A DNA stretch of 41,261 nt from Brachybacterium halotolerans (lineage in GTDB: Bacteria > Actinomycetota > Actinomycetes > Actinomycetales > Dermabacteraceae). The notes beneath the pieces were generated by a model that worked only from the letters and a program-made list of their open reading frames with translations, ran no database searches and was not told the DNA's origin. Positions 36,209 to 41,261 of the stretch are shown piece after piece (within the stretch, counting starts at the first letter, position 1; the number at the start of each line of letters is the position of its first letter). The translations under genes were made by a program, and so were the position numbers. The stretch covers positions 1 to 41,261 of the forward strand of contig NZ_JAEDAJ010000017.1 in the NCBI RefSeq assembly GCF_016623465.1. The letters are read 5' to 3'.

Positions 36209-36306
36209 TGGCGCGCTCGCGGTGGACGGGCGCCTCGGACGCGGCGGATCCCCCCGGCCGCTGTGCGTCCGATCCTGCTGCACACGGAACATCACAGAGA
36301 ACGCGG

Positions 36307-38001
36307 ATGAGCACTCAGAAGATCTCGGAAGACATCAGGGACGACGTATCGGCCGACGTCATCATCGTCGGCGCAGGGGTGTCGGGGACATCGACACTGC
36401 TGAGGCTCCTCGAGGAGCAGCGCACGGGGACCACAGGGACGGACAGGCTCCGCGTGGCGGTCATCGATCGCAGCGACGACATGTTCACGGGTCTGCCCTA
36501 CGGCTCGCGCGCGGGCAGCGCGTCACTCATCGTCACCTCGCTCGACGAGTTCCTGCCCGACGGGATCCGCCAGGACTTCATCGCCTGGCTGGAAGCCCGG
36601 AAGGAGCGGATCCTGGCGGCCGACGCGTCGCTGGGCATCTCCCCGCACTGGGCGGAGGAGCACGCGGAGGAGATCCGCGGCGGCCAGTGGGACTCGCTGT
36701 TCATCCCCCGCCGGCTGTTCGGCCACTTCCTGCGCGGCCGCGTCGAGGACATCCTCGCGAGCACGTCCGACGTCGAGGTCATCCGGATCACCGGAGAGGC
36801 CGGTGCGCTGCGCCGGACCGGCACCGCCGCGCGGGCCGACGGAGACTCCGACGGCGATGTCGAGATCCTCGTCGCCGCACCGGGCGGACGCGTCGAGGAC
36901 GGGTCCCCCGACGGTCCCGTCAGCAGCGCGAGCGACGGGACCGACGGCGCCCCCGGCGGCATCACGCGCGTGCGCGGGCGCTCCGTCGTCCTGGCCGTCG
37001 GCAGCCCGCCCACGCGCGTGCTCGGGCACGATCCAGCGGATGCCGGCAGCGGTCGCTTCCTCGACGACACACACGTCCACGGCATGGATCATCTCCTGCA
37101 GGAGGCGCGCGCGGCGATCCGGGCGATGCCCGAGGGCGCGAGCCGCGACATCCTCGTCGTGGGCGCGAACGCGGATGCGCTCGAGCTGCTGCACGCGGCC
37201 GTCCGCGCCGGCCTCGAGCGCGCCTGGGACCACCACGTGACCGTGCTGGCGACGCACGGCATCCCCGACGCCTGGACCGTCCACCCGGACCGTCGCAGCG
37301 AGTACCGCTCCCGGCACCTCGCCGACTACGCCGCGCGCACGCCCGACGCGGACCTCACCGCCCGCGCGGTGTTCGACGCGGTGGTGCGGGACGTGGACGA
37401 CGCCATGGCCAGCGGCTTCTGCGAGCAGGACACCGTGGATGAGCTCAAGGAGCTGTGCTCGCAGCTGTTCGAGCGCCTGCCCGCGCCCGAGCAGAAGCTC
37501 TACGTCGACGTGTACGGCACGAAGGTGGGGCGCTTCGCCCGGCCCACCGGCGGCGACTACCAGCGCACCGCCTCGGAGCTCCTGGAGTCCGGGCGCGTCC
37601 ACGCGGAGCGCGGCCACTTCGAGCACGCGGAGAACAGCGCCGCCGGCTGGAGGGTCACGACCTCGACCGAGGAGGGCATCTCCACGCTCGAGCGGACCTT
37701 CGGCGTGATCATCAACTGCGCCGGCTTCGAGAACGTCGCCGAGACCCGCGACGGGTTCCTGCGCTCCCTCCAGGACGAGTCGGGGCTGCGCTCCTCGACC
37801 TCGCGCACCGGGTTCGAGGTCGACGAGCACTTCCAGGCCGCCCCCGGCGTGTTCGTGGCGGGCCCGCTGCTCGCGGGGAACCTCAACAGCGCCCTGCGCG
37901 TGTGGCACCTCGAGAGCTGCCGACGGATCCTCGCGATGGCCGACACCATCGGCGCCGAGATCGCGGCCCACCTCCGCGCCACCGAGCTCGAGCCCGTCTG
38001 A
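36307..38001 (+). CDS. FAD/NAD(P)-binding oxidoreductase
   Basis: This 564-aa protein starts its fold with ADVIIVGAGVSGTSTLLRLLEEQ, the dinucleotide-binding GxGxxG (G22, G24, G27), followed by LRVAVIDRS and FTGLPYGSRAG, which fits the FAD-NAD(P)-binding group seen in Pfam FAD_NAD_binding_9. A second Rossmann-like piece is SRDILVVGANADALELLHAAV, and near the end FGVIINCAGFENV and APGVFVAGPLLAGNLNSALRVWHLESCRRI close the flavin site. The substrate is unknown. ATG at 36307 is chosen for the fold start; the ribosome site is weak. It ends next to a palindrome shared with the convergent sugar transferase. Confidence 0.88.
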   Translation: MSTQKISEDIRDDVSADVIIVGAGVSGTSTLLRLLEEQRTGTTGTDRLRVAVIDRSDDMFTGLPYGSRAGSASLIVTSLDEFLPDGIRQDFIAWLEARKERILAADASLGISPHWAEEHAEEIRGGQWDSLFIPRRLFGHFLRGRVEDILASTSDVEVIRITGEAGALRRTGTAARADGDSDGDVEILVAAPGGRVEDGSPDGPVSSASDGTDGAPGGITRVRGRSVVLAVGSPPTRVLGHDPADAGSGRFLDDTHVHGMDHLLQEARAAIRAMPEGASRDILVVGANADALELLHAAVRAGLERAWDHHVTVLATHGIPDAWTVHPDRRSEYRSRHLADYAARTPDADLTARAVFDAVVRDVDDAMASGFCEQDTVDELKELCSQLFERLPAPEQKLYVDVYGTKVGRFARPTGGDYQRTASELLESGRVHAERGHFEHAENSAAGWRVTTSTEEGISTLERTFGVIINCAGFENVAETRDGFLRSLQDESGLRSSTSRTGFEVDEHFQAAPGVFVAGPLLAGNLNSALRVWHLESCRRILAMADTIGAEIAAHLRATELEPV

Positions 38002-38011
38002 CGCGCACAGC

Positions 38012-38039
38012 ACGAGAGGGGGGGGCCCCCCCCTCTCGT
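38012..38039. terminator. perfect 28-bp palindrome between convergent genes
   Basis: ACGAGA followed by eight G is mirrored exactly by eight C and TCTCGT, with no unpaired centre. It lies 11 nt past the FAD oxidoreductase stop and 41 nt before the end of the sugar transferase gene, so it probably ends transcription from both sides. Confidence 0.8.
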
Positions 38040-38079
38040 CATCCTGGGCGCTGAGTCATGGCGCCCGCCGAGCGACGCC

Positions 38080-39621
38080 TCAGTAGGCGCCGTCCTTGCC
38101 GATCACGGCCTTGACGGTGCGCAGCATGATCCACAGGTCCATGCCGAGCGACCAGTTGTGGGCGTAGCGGACGTCGAGCGCCTGCGCCTGCTCCCAGCTC
38201 AGCGCGGAGCGGCCGGAGACCTGCCAGAGGCCGGTCATCCCGGGCACGACACCCAGACGGTGGAACGCGGAGCCCGTGTAGAGCGCCACCTCCCCGTCGC
38301 GCTGGGGACGCGGCCCGACGAGGCTCATGGAGCCTCCCAGGACGTTGAGCAGCTGCGGGATCTCGTCGATCGAGTAGCGGCGCAGGAAGCCGCCGATGCG
38401 GGTCAGGCGGGGATCGTTCTGGATCTTGAACAGCGGCTTGTCGTCCGTCTGCTGCTCGCGCAGCAGCGCGGCCAGCTTCGCGTCGGCATCGACGGCCATG
38501 CTGCGGAACTTGAACATGCGGAACGGCTTGCCGTCCTTGCCCACGCGCTCCTGGCGGTAGAAGATCGGCCCGTGGTCGTCCAGCCGCACGGCGAGGGACA
38601 CCACGATGAGCAGCGGCGAGAGCGCGGCCAGCAGCAGCGCGGAGCCGAGGATGTCGAAGCCGCGCTTGGCCATGCGCACCGGCACCGGCTGGCGCGGGGG
38701 CCGGATCACGACGGAGGCGCCGCGGGCGCCGGAGACGACCCGCACGCGCGACCGACGCGCTCCCGGGGCCATGAAGGACAGCTTGAGCGGGATGCCGCGG
38801 CCGCGGAGCTCCCAGCTCAGGTGCGTGAGCAGCTGCGCGGGCGCGGCGCCGCGGACCTCGACGACCTCGCTGCCCGTCTCCTCGACGCGATCGAGCACGT
38901 CCTGGACCTGCTCGTCCATCGGCGCGGCCTCGCCGCCCACGAGCACTGCGGTCTCCTCCTCCAGGAGTCCCGAGGCCATCGGGTCGACGGGCTCGGTGGA
39001 CACGAGCACGGAGCGCACGGGGTGCAGGACGCGGCCCAGCCCCACGATGACCGCGCCGCCCGCGCCGAGCGTCAGGGCGAGGGCGAGCAGGGCGGGGCCC
39101 GAGGGGACGATCTCCCCCAGGAAGGGACGCGAGAGCGCCAGCAGCAGCGCTCCGAGGACGACGAGCAGGAGGGGACGCGTGGCGTCCGCTCGCGCGCTGT
39201 CGAGCGGACGCGAGGACTGGGCGCTCATCATCACCGCCCACGCGAGCGCGAGGACGGCGAGGGTGCCCGCGGCCGCGAGGGGCGCCGCGGTCATCAGGGC
39301 GCTCGCACCGACCGTGATCACGGCGACGGCGAGGGAGAGCACCGCGGTGAGGGCGACGCGGCGACCGTGGGCCCCGAGACGCGCCGGGGAAGGGTCCGCA
39401 TGCGGTGCGGCGGGAGCGAGCTCCGGCCGCAGCGGCACCACGAGGCTCTCGGCGCTGCGTGCGCTCGCGCTCGCGGCGATCTCCGCGCCGGGCTCCGCGA
39501 AGCCCGTGTCCGGAAGAAGGAGGAGCGACGACGCGTGCTCCTCGACATCGGCGGCGCTCTGCGCCGTCTCGCCCGCTGCGGATGCGCGGTTCCCGCGCAC
39601 CTCCGCGACCTGCATACTCAT
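38080..39621 (-). CDS. polyprenyl-phosphate sugar-1-phosphate transferase (WbaP/CpsE-like)
   Basis: This 513-aa membrane enzyme is expected to move a sugar phosphate from a nucleotide sugar to undecaprenyl phosphate, the first step of repeat-unit assembly. The N-terminal half has a disordered start, about five TM helices (about 90-230) and a CoA-binding-like domain. The C-terminal half is the catalytic bacterial sugar transferase domain: MAKRGFDILGSALLLA, GPIFYRQERVGKDGKPF, FKFRSM, SIDEIPQLLNVLGGSMSLVG, and PGMTGLWQVSGRS. The start at 39621 has AGGGGG about 7 nt upstream. It is the only initiating enzyme seen for the polysaccharide operon 14 kb away, and the link is inferred. Confidence 0.93.
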   Translation of the reverse strand: MSMQVAEVRGNRASAAGETAQSAADVEEHASSLLLLPDTGFAEPGAEIAASASARSAESLVVPLRPELAPAAPHADPSPARLGAHGRRVALTAVLSLAVAVITVGASALMTAAPLAAAGTLAVLALAWAVMMSAQSSRPLDSARADATRPLLLVVLGALLLALSRPFLGEIVPSGPALLALALTLGAGGAVIVGLGRVLHPVRSVLVSTEPVDPMASGLLEEETAVLVGGEAAPMDEQVQDVLDRVEETGSEVVEVRGAAPAQLLTHLSWELRGRGIPLKLSFMAPGARRSRVRVVSGARGASVVIRPPRQPVPVRMAKRGFDILGSALLLAALSPLLIVVSLAVRLDDHGPIFYRQERVGKDGKPFRMFKFRSMAVDADAKLAALLREQQTDDKPLFKIQNDPRLTRIGGFLRRYSIDEIPQLLNVLGGSMSLVGPRPQRDGEVALYTGSAFHRLGVVPGMTGLWQVSGRSALSWEQAQALDVRYAHNWSLGMDLWIMLRTVKAVIGKDGAY

Positions 39622-39721
39622 AGGAAGGCCCCCTGAAGTCGACTCTCGTTCCCGGCCGGACTCCACGTCCTGGCCGAGCCGTCGGCGGGGCACCCCGCCC
39701 CCGATCTCCGACGTACCTCAT

Positions 39722-39739
39722 GTTCCGGACAACCGGAAC
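39722..39739. promoter_or_regulatory. GTTCCGG palindrome in the sugar transferase leader
   Basis: GTTCCGG and CCGGAAC are separated by ACAA (TTGT on the - strand). If transcription begins near 39752, the site is in the leader of the sugar transferase mRNA and would form a 7-bp hairpin with a 4-nt loop. It could also be a protein-binding site. Confidence 0.4.
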
Positions 39740-39758
39740 GAATACGGACACTTCGGAC

Positions 39759-39787
39759 AGCCTAGGGATGCTCGAACCCGAAGCGAA
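39759..39787 (-). promoter_or_regulatory. candidate promoter of the sugar transferase gene
   Basis: TTCGCT (39782-39787) and TAGGCT (39759-39764) on the - strand are 17 bp apart, the usual spacing for a housekeeping sigma factor. The implied transcript has a leader of about 130 nt before the start at 39621. The -35 match is only moderate. Confidence 0.4.
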
Positions 39788-39970
39788 GGGGGGTGCGGGC
39801 TACTTGCGGGTCACCATCGATCCACGGCCGTGGGATGTGGTTCCACTGCGAGCCATTGCGGATATCCGGCCATCCCGCAAGGAGCTCCGCGCCCATCGGA
39901 GACCCCGTCGAGCGACGCGTCTCGGGGGCCGCGACGCGTCCCAGAGGGGCCGGTCCGCGCCATGACGGAA

Positions 39971-39998
39971 ACGGGATGTGATGCGCATCCCGTATATT
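39971..39998 (+). promoter_or_regulatory. palindromic operator abutting a -10-like box
   Basis: ACGGGATG and CATCCCGT are exact 8-bp arms around 7 nt (39971-39993), and TATATT follows directly at 39993-39998. The palindrome would cover the spacer of a + strand promoter, the typical place for a repressor or activator site, about 250 nt before the ATPase gene at 40248. The bound protein is unknown. Confidence 0.45.
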
Positions 39999-40247
39999 CC
40001 TCGCAAGTCGGACACTTCGGGCTCGACGTGGCATCCTCGATCTACCCCGTTCCGCGCATCCGGAGCGGCCCGGAACCCGTCGCGGAGACTGCGGTGCGAC
40101 CCGCACCACGCAGAAGCACCCGCATCGCCCCACCCGAGCCGCACGGACGGCGCCCTCCAGGCGTCGGCGCGGACGGGATCGTGACGCCGCAGAGGCGCCC
40201 GCCCCAGGACGGGGACCGGAGATCAGCAGTCAGCAGGAGGTGGAGAG

Positions 40248-41261
40248 ATGGTGTTCGTCGCGCGTCCGGAGGCACTCGCTCTGCTCCAGCGCGCGCTCCG
40301 GGATCCCGCCGGCAGGACGCTCACGGTCTCCGGCCCTATCGGCAGCGGCAAGTCGTTCCTGCTCGACGCGCTGCGGGGCAGCGCCTCCCTCCCCTCGACC
40401 ATCGTCCGGGCCGGGTCGGCCCCCTCCGACTGGACCCTCGGGGGCCTCTCCAGCGTCCTGGCCGCGATCGACGGACTGCTCGGCACCGAGACGCTCCCCG
40501 TGCTCGACGCGCACGACCCGGCGGACCTGCCCGCGCTCGCCCGCGGCATCGCCTCCGAGATCGAGCGGCGATCGATCACGGACTTCCTCGTGATCGTCGA
40601 CGACGCCGACCTGCTGGACGAGCCCAGCCGCACCGTCCTCGAGGTCGTCACCCTGCGCTGCGCCCCGCACGGGATGCGCTGCGCGCTCGCGATCCGGCCC
40701 GATGCGCAGGGCCCCGACTCCGGCCGACGCCAGACGATCGGCCTGCCCGACCTCGACCTGGAGACCATGCGCCGCCTCGCGGGGGACTTCGCACCCGAGG
40801 GCGCGGATCCCGCCGTCCTGCTGCTGCTCGCGACCGCCGCCGGCGGGAACCCCCTCGCCCTCGAGGGGCTCATCGACGCCTCTCTCCCTGAGGCCCTGGA
40901 CGGCACCTCGCCCCTCCAGGTGCCGCTGCCCGCGGATGCACGGCTCGAGGAGGCGCATCGGGCCCTCCTCGGCCCGCTCGACGAGGAGCAGATGATGCTG
41001 GTGCAGGTGCTCTCGAGCGCGCCCGCGACCCCCGAGACCACGCTGCTCGCGTGCGGGGACCCAGGCGCGTCGGCCGTGGCGCTCGACGACCTGATCGGTT
41101 CCGGACTGGTGACCCGCACGGGCGGCCTGGTGCGGCTGCGCTCGCTCTCCCTGCGCTCCTCGGTCTACTGGGGTCAGACCGCACACGCTCGTCAGTCCCT
41201 CCACGAGAAGCTCGCCGCGACCGCCGCCGGGGACGCGCCCGAGTGGGGCCAGTGGCATCTC
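40248..41261 (+). CDS. P-loop ATPase, possible LuxR/STAND-type regulator (partial)
   Basis: The frame is open from ATG 40248 to the window end (338 codons), so the gene is cut. AGGAGG lies 7 nt before the start, the strongest ribosome site in this part. Residues 29-36 (GPIGSGKS) form a Walker A motif and FLVIVDDADLLDE (113-125) a Walker B. Segments such as LDLETMRRLAGDFAP and LLLLATAAGGNPLALEGLID follow the order of AAA/STAND ATPases, where GNPLAL is a sensor-like motif. In actinobacteria this build often precedes a C-terminal LuxR helix-turn-helix, which would lie beyond the window, so the regulator call is inference. The promoter has an operator-like palindrome upstream. Confidence 0.8.
   Translation, partial: MVFVARPEALALLQRALRDPAGRTLTVSGPIGSGKSFLLDALRGSASLPSTIVRAGSAPSDWTLGGLSSVLAAIDGLLGTETLPVLDAHDPADLPALARGIASEIERRSITDFLVIVDDADLLDEPSRTVLEVVTLRCAPHGMRCALAIRPDAQGPDSGRRQTIGLPDLDLETMRRLAGDFAPEGADPAVLLLLATAAGGNPLALEGLIDASLPEALDGTSPLQVPLPADARLEEAHRALLGPLDEEQMMLVQVLSSAPATPETTLLACGDPGASAVALDDLIGSGLVTRTGGLVRLRSLSLRSSVYWGQTAHARQSLHEKLAATAAGDAPEWGQWHL

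Larger units (their letters stand above)
39622..40247. other. 626-bp divergent regulatory region
   Basis: No credible gene lies here. The region holds a candidate - strand promoter (TTCGCT, 17 bp, TAGGCT), a leader hairpin, two copies of CGGACACTTCGG (39745-39756 and 40009-40020), a CCACGGCCGTGG palindrome (39822-39833), the ACGGGATG palindrome with a -10-like TATATT, and a leader of about 250 nt before the last gene. Its base composition is lower in G+C than the genes, fitting a promoter region. Confidence 0.6.

Overview
The window is very G+C-rich (roughly 70% or more in most genes) with an actinobacterial gene set: an Rpf-like lytic transglycosylase, a MetF/MetE pair, GTG starts, several apparently leaderless genes, and an AcrB-type permease with no partner genes. 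The closest impression is a Micrococcales actinomycete, perhaps Brachybacterium or another Dermabacteraceae. That placement is inferred from protein style and was not tested by a search. I see no rRNA, tRNA, CRISPR array, prophage or insertion sequence.

Layout. At 58-8805 lie an RND efflux permease (-), a divergent MATE transporter (+), and a large multipass membrane protein (-); a perfect 61-bp palindrome separates the last two. At 9097-12503 (-) metF and metE form a coupled pair, with 15-bp-period tandem arrays at the gene junction and just past metE. At 12595-13683 (-) is a Tat-exported clan GH-A-type glycosidase, divergent from the main block. The block at 14020-24337 (+) is a tightly overlapping eight-gene cell-surface polysaccharide operon: GT4, Wzy-like membrane protein, GT4, Wzz-like protein with a degenerate kinase-like tail, CapD/PglF-like dehydratase, DegT aminotransferase, Wzx-like flippase and GT2. 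A PIG-L deacetylase follows.

Downstream are a frameshifted GAF-domain regulator, a 14-TM-type MFS exporter (-), a divergent MauE-thioredoxin fusion (+), mannose-6-phosphate isomerase (-), an unrecognised 408-aa protein (-), the Rpf-like protein (-), pyruvate:quinone oxidoreductase PoxB (-), a serine hydrolase (-), an FAD/NAD(P)-binding oxidoreductase (+), a polyprenyl-phosphate sugar-1-phosphate transferase (-), and the start of a P-loop ATPase that may be a LuxR/STAND regulator (+, cut by the window end).

How they may work together. The dehydratase and aminotransferase could make a 4-amino-6-deoxy sugar nucleotide. The polyprenyl sugar-phosphate transferase at 38080-39621 could start the repeat unit. 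The three glycosyltransferases could extend it, and the Wzx-, Wzy- and Wzz-like proteins could flip it, polymerise it and set chain length. ManA may supply mannose precursors. The PIG-L enzyme and the exported glycosidase may trim the product. The operon lacks its own initiating enzyme, so the unlinked transferase is the natural candidate.

The most unusual non-coding signals are two related long palindromes far apart in the window that show compensatory base-pair changes, several strictly 15-bp-period codon-phase arrays at gene ends, and a palindrome abutting a -10-like box before the last gene.
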